Source: Neelides folsomi | Lineage: Eukaryota > Arthropoda > Collembola > Neelipleona > Neelidae | Length of the DNA: 27,717 bases | NCBI GenBank assembly: GCA_034687125.1 | Contig: JAQGBZ010000601.1 | Span: 1 to 27,717 of the forward strand | Direction of reading: 5' to 3' | Part shown: positions 10,721 through 22,448 of the stretch, piece after piece | Layout of the letters: each line of letters opens with the position of its first letter | How positions within the stretch are numbered: the stretch's first letter is position 1 | Made by a program: the position numbers and the translations under genes | The notes under the pieces: model-generated | Told to the model about the DNA's origin: nothing | The model's database searches: none | The model's input: the letters and a program-made list of their open reading frames with translations, nothing else

Positions 10721-11074
10721 ATGGTTTCTAAAACTCTTTTGGTCTTGTTTTTTGCCTCTGTTTTCGCTATCGTATCATCTCAGGTTTATTATTGCTATAA
10801 ATTAAATTCTTTTTGAATTTGAAATAAACCACTATTTTAAAGATAAAATTAAACTAACAAATTTTTAAATCCATTATATTTTCAGTATATATGCGATTGG
10901 AAGGTTTCTTGTCTAAAAGGGAATATTAAACCAAGCTGCCCTGGATATTGCCTATCTTGTCCATATAGTTGTGTTGGAACTGCCAACTCAAACGCATGTG
11001 GAATCAATGCTCCATCGAATTGTCCACCTCAATGCTGCATAGAGGCTCAATTTTACAGGATAGGGAAATGTTAG
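10721..11074 (+). CDS. Small secreted cysteine-rich peptide, family member 1
   Basis: Exons 10721-10783 and 10886-11074 give 83 residues. The start is chosen because exon 1 encodes exactly a signal peptide (MVSKTLLVLFFASVFAIVSS, then Q) and ends at CAG|GTTTAT. The mature part begins YICDWKVSC and carries ten cysteines spaced C-x5-C-x8-C-x3-C-x2-C-x3-C-x8-C-x7-C-x3-CC, plus an eleventh in the tail. The same pattern, with shared YICDW, IKPSCP and NAPS blocks, recurs at 23087-23641 on the other strand. I do not recognise the family; a secreted disulphide-rich peptide (defence or signalling) is inference. After the CC pair the tail IEAQFYRIGKC does not match the paralogue. It is followed, in the same frame after the stop TAG, by Harbinger transposase sequence, so the natural 3' end has probably been replaced. 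Confidence 0.75.
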
Positions 11075-11479
11075 CCCCTAATCGGGGATGCGGGATATCC
11101 TTGCAGGCGATATTTATTAACTCCTCTAACGAACCCTAATACTCCATCTGAAATCAATCACAATACTGCTCATATTCAAGCTAGAAATTGCATTGAACGG
11201 ACAAACGGAGTTGTAAAAAGGCGATTTTCTTCATTGAAGTTTGGACTTCAAGTTAAATTTGCGAGAGTTCCGGAAATTATCACGGCAGTTTGTGTATTAC
11301 ATATTGCATCTGTATTGGGTGACGAAGAACCACCTGAGCATGAAGAGTTGATTAATTTTTATCAGGATAAGTTCAATAGAAATGAATACCAAGAAGTTGA
11401 GGGACAAATATTTCTTCCGAATGAGATATTTCGACGTGACACAGAACAACGACAAGAATTAATTAATACATTTTTCTAA
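11045..11479 (+). pseudogene. PIF/Harbinger transposase remnant (HARBI1-like DDE C-terminus)
   Basis: From 11075 the frame reads PLIGDAGYPCRRYLLTPL, then TPSEINHNTAHIQARNCIER and NGVVKRRFSSLK, ending at TAA 11477-11479. GDxGYP carries the second catalytic aspartate and the glutamate of IERTNGVVKxRF is the third acid of the DDE_Tnp_4 family. Only the C-terminal third survives; no upstream catalytic Asp is present in the window. The frame is continuous with exon 2 of the cysteine-rich peptide, separated only by TAG at 11072-11074. Homology may begin a little upstream (about 11045). Confidence 0.85.
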
Positions 11480-11537
11480 TAATTACTATGCAAATAAATT
11501 GAACAATATTAGTATTAATAATTTTATTGAATATTAT

Positions 11538-11735
11538 TCATTTTTTTGTATAATACTCCAACTTGACCTTTGCAACTTTCATTTTCATGTCATGAAGTTC
11601 CTCGTTTGTCTCTGCAGATATTTTGTACCATATGGTTTTAGCCTTGACCTGGTCTGCAAGTAATTTCAGGACTTCATCTTTTGTCGCCTCCTTTTTTAAT
11701 TGTGGACGTCTTCGTTTGGTCCGTTTTCCTGTTTT
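11538..11735 (-). pseudogene. Harbinger accessory (Myb/SANT-like) ORF remnant, C-terminal exon
   Basis: On the minus strand a 65-codon exon, preceded by an acceptor-like GTGTTAG, runs KRTKRRRPQLKKEATKDEVL then LLADQVKAKTIWYKISAETN and ends with a lysine-rich coiled tail before TGA (11538-11540). It is convergent with the transposase remnant, 58 bp away. PIF/Harbinger elements commonly carry a Myb/SANT-like DNA-binding ORF beside the transposase in such an arrangement, and a basic charged C-terminal helix is typical of it. The DNA-binding part is not visible upstream, so this is a fragment. The assignment rests on context more than on a diagnostic motif. Confidence 0.5.
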
Positions 11736-11739
11736 CTAA

Positions 11740-12327
11740 CACGCTTTTATATTTTAAGATTATATCTAATAACAAATTCTTCTCACTTAACTTGTAATTA
11801 GAACCCCTCTAAGGACCATTGTTTTTCAATTTCAAGTTAATCATTTTTATTTCCAATAAAATGAAAATCATAAAAGAAATGATTAATTTAAACTCGGGGA
11901 GGGAAATTTGACCCAATGAGAATCAAAGTGAGGAATCGGCAACCTTTTAAGCTCTGATTAACTAATCAACGCTTAAAATCTATTCTGTTGAGTTGGTAAA
12001 TATTGTCGTCTTAATATTTATATCTTAAATATTTTTAGATAATATATACAGTAATTAAAATTATTTGTATTATTATAATCGTAAATAAATAAATATGTAG
12101 GTAATGCAATTAGTCGATCATTATATAATTGAAATTCAGTTTATAAGATTTATTTTTGAATTTTAATGTTTATTTCATTCTTAAATTTTTCACACACATT
12201 CAGAGATATTAACGTAGAAGTTTAATTTAAATTATCGAAACACATTGATAAAAGTTAGACTATAAAAACATAAATTCTTTAGAACAAAAGTAAAAAATAT
12301 AATTATTATTAGCATATTTAAAATTTA
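11740..12327. other. Intergenic region between Harbinger remnant and alanine aminotransferase
   Basis: AT-rich, with no gene supported. The proximal part may hold decayed Harbinger sequence, but I could not find the element's right terminus. Confidence 0.4.
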
Positions 12328-14923
12328 TTAAGACTCGTACTGATTTAAAAAGTTGAGATGGAATTTACTGAACATTTGGAGCATTTCTTTCATTTGTTCC
12401 ATTTGTGGAAGTATAGTTGTTCTATAAGTTTAATAAAAATTTATATTAATAACGACTCTGATTTTATGTACTATTATATAATTATAATCGAAAAATTCAT
12501 ATAATTATTACTCTATATTAGAATTTTAATACAATAAATGATGTTTACCTAAAATGGTATGTGTTTGGTTTTTGCCCAATTCCAGATCCGGGAATGAGAC
12601 AAATTCCAGTTTTTTCTAAGAGATCTAAACAGTAGAAGACATCCGGTTCCATCCCGAGTTTCTCAGCTTCTTCAATTGCTCTTCTTGGGAGTAAAACCTT
12701 TGGATAAGCATACATAGCTCCTTCAATTGGCGCACTTTCAATTCCTCTTAAACGCTTAAAAGTTTCAGTAACTAATTTGGCTTTCTCTTCCAGTTGAGTC
12801 AAAATTTGAGTTTTTTCTTCAAGAAATTGGGAATATTCAGGAGTATTGAATTGAGGAGGTGAAACGACACAATCAACAGCAACCTTTAAAAATAATGATA
12901 ATTTTAGAATAAATGCTAAAAACTATTTAATTACAATTTTAATTGGCAAATATTGTAGAATGTAATTTTTATATTCAAATAATTTAAATTCCTTACTTGT
13001 CCAAGAACAGTTGGGCAAAGTTTAGCTGCTACGCTTGCTTCTAAGAGACTCTTAACACCTTGGTCTAAATTTACAACTTCGCAGAATCCACCTCTTAATC
13101 CACATTCAGAAACAAAGCCTGAAATTAGAAATAAACCCAATATTTAAAAAATAATCTTTTTATGAATGAAATATGTAATTAACTAAATTTTATGAATGAA
13201 ATATGTAATTAACTAAATTTTTTGAAAGTTTCACTAATTAAATAAAATTAAATTCAAAAATTACCTTTTGAGGTTGAGAAAAAGGACATGAGTTCTAAAG
13301 AACTGTAAGGTTCGCCCATTGATTTCAATACTTTCTTAAATGAATTGAATTTCTTGGGTCCATAAACATTATCTTGGTAAACTTCATCAGCAAGAATTAC
13401 AAGGTTCCTTCGATGGGCAAATTTAATAATTGCTTCCATATTTTCTCTTGTCAATACATGACCTAAAAACCATAAGCAATATTCCACAATTAAAAATAAC
13501 ATTTGAAGTTGACTGAATGGCTCCATTTACATATGACACATAATGACAAAACAACAAAATAAATTAATATTTTTTTCTTACCAGTAGGATTTCCAGGATT
13601 GATTACAACAATGGCTCTGGGAGTGGAACTGTCTTTGTATGACTTGTAAGATCTTTCGAGTTCTTGGACATCAATTGCCCAACCCCGATTTTCATCAAGA
13701 TAATAATCCATCTAAACAATATAATTTTAATTTAGCAAAAAATTAATAAATATAAATGATATTGAATAATACTACGATTCTTTGATTTTGTTGTATTTGA
13801 TCAAATTATCTTACGGGAATCATGTCGTATTCTGAGAGCGTCGCATTATATAGAGGATATTGAGGTACTGGAACCATCACGCCAGACTTTTTCCCTCCAC
13901 TTCCACTTTTAAACAATTTGAGACAAGCCTTCAAAACAAATATTTTATAAGTTTAATAATTAAAACTATAATCAATGACAAATTACTAATAAACTAATAA
14001 TTAACAAATAGTCAGAATCATAAAGAATAATATAAAAATTACTCGAATTCCTTCTGATGCTCCAGCAGTTAGAAGAATATTTTCCTTTGATGCTTCAACA
14101 CCGCCGTCACGGTTCTTCAAATATTGTGCCACGTGTTCTCGGATTAACTCCATTCCTCTCGAATCGCTATATGACCCTACATGAAATAATAAATATATAA
14201 ACTTATTCATTTACTTGAATATAATAAGTAAGAGAAGACAAAATTATAATGTATTTGATCAAATGATAATTGGTTTATAAAAAATTATTTATTCTCACCA
14301 ATGCTTCCTCCTCTGCATTGATTCAAAACATTTCGCGCTCTTTCTTTAATTTCTTCAGAAAATATGTTATCTTGAAGAAACGTTGGGCATGACACCGCCG
14401 CTACGACCTTTAAAGCAAATTAAAATTAAAATTAGCTTATTTCAAAAGCTTTGATTCTCAACGAATTAATTTTCTTATCTGACTTATTAAAACATTTTAA
14501 TATTTTCACCTGTCTTAGAAATGTAATTGGTTTCTGCCCCATAGCATGGGCATCTCCCATGTTGGCTTTGATGACACGAGTAAACGGTTTCGAAACTCCC
14601 TGGATAATTAAGAAAAATATTTAACATTTACAACAAATGAAAAACACCATTTTTGTTGAAAAATTTAAACAATATTTTTATAAAAAACTTACGTTTTTGA
14701 GTTCATTCTCAATTTGGAAAGCTCTTTGGATTACCGGACCTCTTGCTGCATATTCCATGGCTTTGAAGTTCAAAATACAAGGATTTACATTCGCCATTGT
14801 AAGTGAAGGAGTTGGAGGATATTCAGCTTCAAGAATTCCAGAATCTCCAGAATCCGAAGAATCTCCATCTTCAACTTTGGAATATGCTCGGAGAACTTGA
14901 ACATGTTGTTTTGCTTTCACCAT
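12328..14923 (-). CDS. GPT: Alanine aminotransferase (glutamate-pyruvate transaminase)
   Basis: Reversible transfer of the amino group between alanine and 2-oxoglutarate, PLP-dependent. Ten exons (5' to 3'): 14923-14693, 14599-14510, 14407-14299, 14176-14043, 13928-13815, 13711-13582, 13462-13265, 13118-12997, 12883-12549, 12421-12328, giving 518 residues, close to vertebrate ALT2. Recognisable blocks in order: [118 protein letters not shown] with PLP lysine 335, [42 protein letters not shown] and YHFRTTILPQ. ATG 14923-14921 is the first in-frame methionine. The N-terminus ([16 protein letters not shown] then an acidic Ser/Asp run) has a weak mitochondrial-presequence look; cytosol or mitochondrion cannot be decided. 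AATAAA overlaps the stop codon. Confidence 0.96.
13161..13220. repeat. Perfect 30-bp tandem duplication in an ALT intron
   Basis: The 30-bp unit at 13161-13190 (starting TATGAATGAAATATGTAATT) is repeated exactly at 13191-13220. It lies in the intron between the exons at 13118 and 13265 and looks like a recent slippage event. Confidence 0.9.
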
Positions 14924-15023
14924 TTTTAAAAAGGACACTTAGATCTTAAAGGTTAATTCTTTTTGAACCAAAATGTTCAATTGAGTTATTCCACTGGAAT
15001 GAAAATTAAAAACCAAAGCTTGC

Positions 15024-15030
15024 TTTTATA
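15024..15030 (-). promoter_or_regulatory. Likely TATA box of the alanine aminotransferase gene
   Basis: On the minus strand GGGTATAAAAGCAAGC occurs about 100 bp upstream of the ATG, a strong TATA match in a relatively GC-rich local context. A CATTCCAGT about 25-30 bp downstream could be the initiator region. Confidence 0.5.
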
Positions 15031-16405
15031 CCCGAAATGAGAATAGATAAACTTTATCGATTGAACAATGAGTTATGCCCTAATAATTGTTATATTAATA
15101 TAGTGAAAAATATTTGATATTGATGATACTATAGCACAAAATGTATAACGATTTATATTGTTCAATATACTGTATAAATAAAGATGTCAAATAATGTCAA
15201 ATCCACAAAAGAGCCACATCGACATTATTAGAGATTTGACTGATGCCCTTAAATTTTAAAATAACAAATGACATAAGTTTTAACTCTACGTGTCTTTTTG
15301 ACCGTTTCAAGTAAACTGGAACGTTTAATTTTTCTTCGAATACGTGACAATAACCACACGCTCCATTGAAACACAATTAGTTGGGATTTTTAATAGTTTT
15401 ACTACAACATATATTTGGTAATTTATATTTAAAGAACATGCATATCTAAAGAACCAATAGTTGTATAGGAACTATAGTTCACATTCAAAGTGTATCAATA
15501 ACCAGACTTATTAAGTAACATATTAGATAGATATTAACTTAATATGAGTATGGTAGACTAAATAAAACAATTAATAATGTATAGAGACATAGAGTGTAGG
15601 ACATTGAGGAAACAGACAGTCGACAGATAACGATAGAAAACAACGTAAGGATGCGTTAAATTTCATAACAATCCTATTTTTTATATTTTGGGAGTGAACT
15701 ATTGAGAATCGAGATTCCCCTCACAGGGTCTACGTGATTTATAACCACGTTCTTCTAGTTCACTTTTTTCCATTTCCATTTCCATACGTAGGTACTTATA
15801 ATTGTAATTGATTGAATCACATGCATAAAATATGTAATAATAATGTAAGCTATATACGAGCTCGTACCATATATGAAATGTTCAATGGTATAATATAATC
15901 TAGCATAAGTTTGCACAATTAAACAATTGGAATACATTTTGTGTATTGTGCCTATATTTAATGTAAATTCAAGGATATCGGTAATTACAAATATTTTAAT
16001 TTTTAATGCTTCAAAATGTCCATATACGAACACAAAAAATTAATTTTAACAAAATAACTTTATTTATTTCATTTAACATATTAACTACAAACATAATCAC
16101 TCGGTTTGATTTATTCACATTTTCTCTTATTTTTATGTTAAAGTTTGTTTGTTTAGTCTAACTAAGGCTTGTAAGCCTACAATGACATTTTCTCACATTC
16201 AATAAGTACATACATTTAATGGAATTGAATACCTTATACTTATATAAAATTGCCAGAATAAAGAATATGTAATTTCAATACAAATAATATTTCATAAAAT
16301 GTTTACCTAGTATGTTATGTATTGTCTATTGTAGCAATAACACGTGTATTTTTTGCATTTAGCTAAAGTTTTACACCTTGAAGGATCAGTCGAAATGATG
16401 CGACA
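15031..16405. other. Large AT-rich intergenic region between ALT and ion channel
   Basis: Both genes are on the minus strand, so this holds the ALT upstream region and the channel's 3' flank. An open frame of 92 codons on the minus strand (15755-16033) has no family resemblance and biased AT-driven composition. I see no RNA gene or transposon ends. Confidence 0.4.
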
Positions 16406-19132
16406 TTAATTGAAGGCATCTTGATAATCAGCAGCATTTATGAGCCATGGCCAATATATAAAATTGCTAGAAATTAAAAAACAAGACTATAATAAACCTT
16501 TTATACATTATTATATTACTATACTTAATGTATGGTATAGTTGTGTGCATTTAAGATTTTATGTATTAAAGCAAGCATTAAGTACTATGATATGATAAAT
16601 ATAAGTATTTTTATAAAAAAATTTACAATGTGAAGAAGAGGCTCGGTAGAATCATAGTGCTATAAAATTCAACTTTCAAAGCTAAACTTTTATACTTGGA
16701 AACTTGACCAGTTTTCTCCGGCGGCGGCGATGGGAGATTGGTTTGTTTTTCATTATCAAATCCATGGCAAGAAACTCTTGGAATTATGTTCATTCGCCGT
16801 ATTGGATCATAATAATGTTTTTCTGATAGGGATTCCTATATTGAAAATATTTATTTTATTTTATTACATTCATTAATCAAATGATATGAGCTTCATATTA
16901 CTAGTGATTTTATTGAAATATGATTAGAGTTCTAAAGAATTGTAAATTTTATCAATTAACCGAACGCTTGAATTCTGCTCTCTTAAATGCGTCTTTCTTT
17001 AAGTTTTCTTTTTCTTTTTCTTTTTCCAATTTTTCTTTTTTAAGTTTTTCCTTAGCTGCTGCTTTTTCTGTGAAACTTCAGTTTAAATAATATTAATTTA
17101 ATTATAATTGTCTTAATATAATTTTAAAAATGAACTAAAATAATTGTTATTTTAATTATATTTTATATAATGAGATAATTACCCAATATTACTATTATAT
17201 ATTTATGTATATTAATAGAGTAGGTATATATTATAATTAAGGCATAATATGAATATAAGTTTTTTTGGTCGATAGAATTTGAACATACTTGAGTACAATG
17301 GTGTATTCGAGTAAAACTAAAAACACAAAGAAGATGCAAGAAATCATCCATATATCCAGTGCTTTGAGATAGCTTACACTCGGTGTACTTTGCCTATTTA
17401 GAAAGAATAATTGTTTTTAATGGAAGGATTTTACAATCCACATCAAAATTTTAATAAATTACCTAATTGATCCAAACATGGTTGAAAGTGTGAGAAGAAT
17501 CGTAATAGAGAAAGCCAAACGACCACCAATTTGTTCTGGTGGAACAAGAAAGGAAAGCCATGAAATAACAATCAAAATTCCGCTTGGCACGTAGGTTTGA
17601 ATCATGTGATACGCCAACTTCCGTTTTAACAACATGGTAAAACGCAAAATGGAATAAGTTGACTCTAAAATTAAATAAAATTTCATTAAATTATTGATTA
17701 ACTTATATGATTGTAGAATGTAGGTAAAAAATATTAAAAACATTAATTTTACTTGAGCTTGTAATCCGTGTGTGTTCAGTTGTGGAGTCAATGATCAAAT
17801 AAAAATTCTGAAGTTGAAGATTTTCTTTAAGATAAGCAGATTTATTTTGATGCCAATTAAATGTCAAGAATTTGTTTGAATATGCAACTAGAGAATTGAA
17901 GTATTAATTTGTTAGAATGTTGGTTCTAGTTTTTTAAAAGTACTATTAATTATATAAATTACAGCTTTGAAGATCAATGTCGCATCTTTGGATATCCATA
18001 GGATAATAATGAAAATCCATTTGACAAGCTACTCGAAGAGTCATCCTTTATATATAAGTAAATCATTTTAACTTTAGATAATTTAACATGTAATAGAATA
18101 ATAATAATTTTGATAAAAGTTTTAATTTTAAGAATTTTAAAGTGTGTATTTTCAAAATTTTAATATATTTTTAAGCGTATAAAGATTAAATCTTACCTCT
18201 CAGAATATCTCAGGGTGTTATTAGAAAACATTCTTAATGAAGCTGGACTACTAATTAAAGCGGGCTTTAAAATTTCCTTAGTGTGATCTGTTAATCATAC
18301 CAAAATATTTAAATAGGAAAATATTCATATTTACTTAAACTAGCTAGGTATACATTTTTTAATTAAAAAGTAGATAAATACCAAAGTATGCATCCGGTTT
18401 CCAAATTTTTGATATGAATATCGGATTAATAACGAGATATGGATTATCGGATTGAATAAGCTTGGAAATGTTGCTAAGTCTATCATCCCTCCAAAAGATT
18501 CTTATATTCATTTCAAGAGCTAGTGACTACAAAAAGCACACATTTGTATAATTTTGCTCTTGATTGATATTCTTAATTTAAATAATAATATTTATTTGCT
18601 AAACATTTTTGCCACTTACACCTCCAAGTTCATCAATTTCCCTCACGTTCATAAGAATAATAGAAAAATTGACTCTGATAGGACCACCTGGACAAATATT
18701 CACACATTACATTTATTGAGAGATCAATGTTCTTGTGGTCCTTGTCCTTAATTAGTGTTAACTAACTTTATGTTAACTTACCATTCGGATTTATAGGTGG
18801 TTGATGAATACTATAATTGGGTGGAATGAGAGACTCAACATCTGATTCGATTGCATATTTATTAATAGCTTCTTGGCAGTCACAAATTAATATCAAACTG
18901 TTCATTTAGAAAAAAACATTAAAAACATTTTGTAAAATAAAATTAAAAATATAATAAAAAACTTAATTATATTTAACGGATAATAATATACCATATATGT
19001 ACTTATACATACTACACATGCTATTGGTATTATTAAAATATAGTGTTAGTTAAATAAATATATAATGTTGAATGAATATAATAAACTTTACCAAAATAAT
19101 ATTGATATTATTTTAATTATTAACACAGCCAT
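16406..19132 (-). CDS. Cys-loop ligand-gated ion channel subunit (divergent invertebrate type)
   Basis: Pentameric receptor subunit of the plasma membrane. Twelve exons: 19132-19092, 18897-18782, 18687-18620, 18526-18382, 18287-18197, 18045-17963, 17887-17753, 17664-17463, 17393-17289, 17075-16961, 16835-16627, 16466-16406, giving 456 residues with all phases matching. The first small exon supplies a signal peptide (MAVLIIKIISILF, continuing CLILICDC). The ligand domain has IFWRDDRL, KIWKPDAYFG and the exact Cys-loop C161-x13-C175 (QMDFHYYPMDIQR between). TM1 is about 247-267, TM2 about 272-292 (IGGRLAFSITILLTLSTMFG), TM3 about 306-328. The intracellular loop has a long Lys/Glu run (KEKLKKEKLEKEKEKE), and TM4 ends FNFIYWPWLI. 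TM2 lacks the PAR motif of GABA/glycine/GluCl anion channels; PPEQIGGR resembles the pHCl-2/Hodor (CG11340, CG7589, CG6927) group from memory. Ligand and ion choice are unknown. Confidence 0.9.
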
Positions 19133-20415
19133 AATGATTTTTATTATATAGGCAAATGATAAATTGAATGTACAATAATCGAATGTTGCAATGGACTTGT
19201 GGATGTGGTGAGGAAGATTTGTAAAATATAAAGAAGGATGAAATATCTAAGCCAATTCAATAAACCAAAATCATTCAACGTAGAGAATGGGGCCAGTAAA
19301 TGTAAATTAAATGTTATTCTTATTCCAGAAATCCACTTCTGGTTTTCCTCTCCCAACAACTTTCATTTTTTATCAATTAGTCCACATTTCTTAGAACCTG
19401 GAATAATTAATTAAAAATGCACCTAATGATGCGATATGTATGGGCGATATTATACACATGTTTACATCTGGAGCTTTAGAGCTATCTTTAAACATGCTAT
19501 GCTAGCAAACCCTGCTTGTATACCCATACATATAGGTAAACATAATAGCATAATAAAGACTAGACAAGAACGACTCCAGAAGTTTAGATTTTTATAATTG
19601 AGAATGATTTTTAATCTAAACTCGTTTTCTTATTTTATATTCATTTCGAATATGAATTTGAATAAATAAATAATTTATCATTGTAATGAGGATGCATCTG
19701 AATAATAGCTACTTGTCTGACAAGGATATTAAACATGATTATTTATTACAAACTTATTATCATATATTTTACTAAATTATATGAATTAAACCCTGATTAT
19801 TTATATCGAAAAATTTAAACGATTTTAACGGCACAACTTTTCTAATATCCCTATGATTTCACTTTTATCTCAAATCCTTTAGTTTTTAGACAATTCCTTT
19901 ATGTATTTAATTTAATTTGTTTGTTTATTCAGGATCAAGTTTACTTTATGATGGTTTTACATTAGCTTGTGTCGTACTAATATGCAAATTATAGAAAAAA
20001 TTACTCACTATTCCAAAAGATAAATTAAGGAAGTGGATTGCAACATTCCAATCTTTTTCATGGACTATTAATTTTATTAATTATTTATGTTTACTATTAT
20101 TGCTATTAATCCTATGTAGCATAAGAATGCATCGCTGTTGCATATAATTATGTTCAAATGAAATGATGAACCTAATAAAACTCGTGAATAATATCCCACT
20201 TATGATCTGATCTATCTGTAATAATAAGACATCCATGATCGAGTCCCTGAGGTCATGACAATGTGATTTTTACTAATCAAAATGAAACGATTAAATTTTA
20301 AAACAAGAATAAAATGTAAATTCAAAAAAATTAATCGTAATAATTAAGAGAATAAAAGTGATAGCGAGTAACAATTATATCACTATAAAAGTATTTCGCA
20401 CACTCAAATTGTAAG
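19133..20415. other. Intergenic region between ion channel and F-box gene
   Basis: The two genes diverge from here, so both promoters should lie in this stretch. Near 19434-19532 a weak inverted repeat around ATATGTATGGG and CCCATACATATA occurs, not clearly an element. TATAAAA at 20384-20390 is close to the F-box start. No gene is supported. Confidence 0.4.
20384..20390 (+). promoter_or_regulatory. Possible TATA box of the F-box gene
   Basis: CACTATAAAAGTATTTCGCA lies 26-32 bp before the ATG at 20416. If used, transcription would start almost at the start codon, giving a very short leader, so either the leader is minimal or this is a chance match. Confidence 0.3.
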
Positions 20416-22448
20416 ATGGACATTGAGCCGGGAGAATTAAAAAATAATGCCGGGCCGAAAGAAGAAGAAACTTCTGATTCTGATTCTGGTTCTTATGAAG
20501 AAGTTAAACCTCCAGCTCATCCCTTTGAAATAAAACTTGTGCATTTAGAATAAAACACTTCACAATAATTTTATCTTAATCTAATCTTATTTAATTTAAT
20601 TTAATTCATAGATTCATTAACACATGTATTAAATGTAAATTCCTTAATTAAATGTAGATCATTCGTGCTTTGTTTTCCTTCTTTGAGCCAAAAGACTTGA
20701 AACAATTTCGTCTGGTTAGCCCTTGCTGGGGTTTAGAAGCCACTGAGCTCCTCCGGTATTTGTACTCATCAAGAAAAACCCGCAGCATCCATTTCAACAA
20801 AGAACCCGAACTTTTGACCTTCAACGAGACCTTCACGGAAAAAACCATCTTACACAATTCCTTTACCTTTGAGCCTTCCAGACCTTTAAGACAAAATGGA
20901 TCCGAGGAATTTCCTTACATGCATGTTAAAATGTACGGAGAAGTCTTCAAAAACTTCGTTGCACTTGCAGGGAAAAACATGAAGAAACTTCATCTGTCAA
21001 TTAGGAACTATTATGGATCGACCATTGAAAACAGATTGAATCGATTCAAATTCATGTTTGAGCCCCATCTTGAAGAAATCCTCTTTAGACATTTTCCATT
21101 CTTGTCAGAGATCAATTTGACAGATATTGTTTACAAACAAGGATTTCATTTCCATTCGGATGAACACAGAAATAAGTGCTTTGGCAAAAGTCAATTGATT
21201 TCTTTAAGAACATTCAGATTTTCAATTGTCCAAACTGTTTTGGATCGATATTCCATTTCTGATGAAATCATAAGAATTTCACCAAATCTTCGACAAGTTG
21301 AACCGCGATGTGAAAATGAAATCGAAAATTTGTCAAAATCTGGGCTCTTTTTGAAAACTCTTCGCTCCATTTCTCGATCCGTCAACAAAGTGGAAACTTT
21401 TGAAATTTTCTACAATCTTTTTACAAACAAAGATTTGGAACAAATCGATTCTCAGGAATTCGATAATTTGAAAATCAAAAGTCTCAGTATTGGTCAATTT
21501 GAAATGTACATATTAAATTAAATATTTATTCAATTAATTATATATTTTCAATAAACGCAATCTGTTAATTATTTGAATTAAATTAATTTCACTAGCGAAG
21601 TCACAGATAGATACGAAGATTTATTCAAAGCAATCAGAGATTCCACTCCAATCAAAAACACTTTAGAGTCCTTCTCTTTCACAACGCGCTTTTTTAATCC
21701 CGATGACAATTCACAACTGATGAATATCTTTTGTTTTTTACCTTCATTTTGCCCAAAGTTGAAATGTGTCGATTTTGAAATTTACCATGCTTATGACGTT
21801 GAAGGAACCCATTTTTATCAAACTCTTGCAAGGGATTGCTCACATGTGGAAGAATTCAAATCAAACTTCCTTCCTCTGCAACCCGGCCAATCTGAAATAT
21901 GGCACAATTTGAAAACATTAAAATTTGAGAATTTGACCTATCTTTGGACAATCGAGGAAGAATTCCATCAATGTTTCCAATTTATTCAAACAATTGCGCC
22001 GAATCTTGAGATGTTTAAAATCATTGTTAAATGTGAATTTCATGAAAATCGAAAGACCCATTTGTTGATTTATCCTCATATCGTGTGGATTGGGGAAAAA
22101 TGGAAAAAACTGAAGAAATTTTACGTTTCTGTCAATGAGAAGCTCAACTGGAGAAAAGGAACGACAGAGAGGAATTTGGGGATTGAATCAATTGAAGATC
22201 TAAATGATGAATTGGAAAATTTTACGACGCGGAAAATTACAACGTTTGATTTTGCTTCAGCAATTAAATGGAAAGAGACATTTTTGTCTGTGGATAATCA
22301 TGAAGAATTCTTGTTGTGGCTCGTTGAAAAGTTTCCTAAACATGAAGTTGTTCAGCCATATGGTTTAACAAAGAATTCAATTGGGAAAACAGCTGAGACC
22401 ATCCTTGAAGAGATTTATAACACCGTTAAAGAAACAAAAACTGTTTAA
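20416..22448 (+). CDS. F-box protein with long leucine-rich-like C-terminal region
   Basis: Exons 20416-20538, 20658-21505 and 21596-22448 give 607 residues. Exon 1 starts MDIEPGELKNNAGPKEEETS and continues with an acidic Ser/Asp run, ending HPFEIKL; exon 2 continues IIRALFSFFEPKDLKQFRLV then SPCWGLEATELL. The junction recreates an F-box (about residues 35-78), the Skp1-binding motif of SCF ubiquitin ligases. The remaining 500 residues have scattered leucine-rich strand-like segments (KKLHLSIRNYY, LKSLSIGQFE-type, LKCVDFEIYH) but no regular LRR consensus; they would form the substrate-binding part. The first donor (CTT|GTGCAT) is weak but the only GT available and keeps frame and motif. AATAAA lies at about 22578. 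Substrate unknown. Confidence 0.85.

Noticed and set aside
15755..16033. 92-codon minus-strand open frame between ALT and the ion channel
   Set aside because: AT-driven composition rich in Ile/Tyr, no recognisable domain, no supporting splice sites or neighbours.
18903..18905. ATG at 18905 as the start of the ion channel
   Set aside because: It would leave the protein without a good signal peptide. The small exon at 19092-19132 joins in the right phase, bypasses this ATG and supplies a signal peptide.
19144..19359. 71-codon minus-strand open frame upstream of the channel
   Set aside because: No homology recognised; it lies upstream of the signal-peptide exon and is out of its frame.
19434..19532. 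Weak inverted repeat ATATGTATGGG / CCCATACATATA
   Set aside because: Too short and imperfect in AT-rich DNA to call an element.
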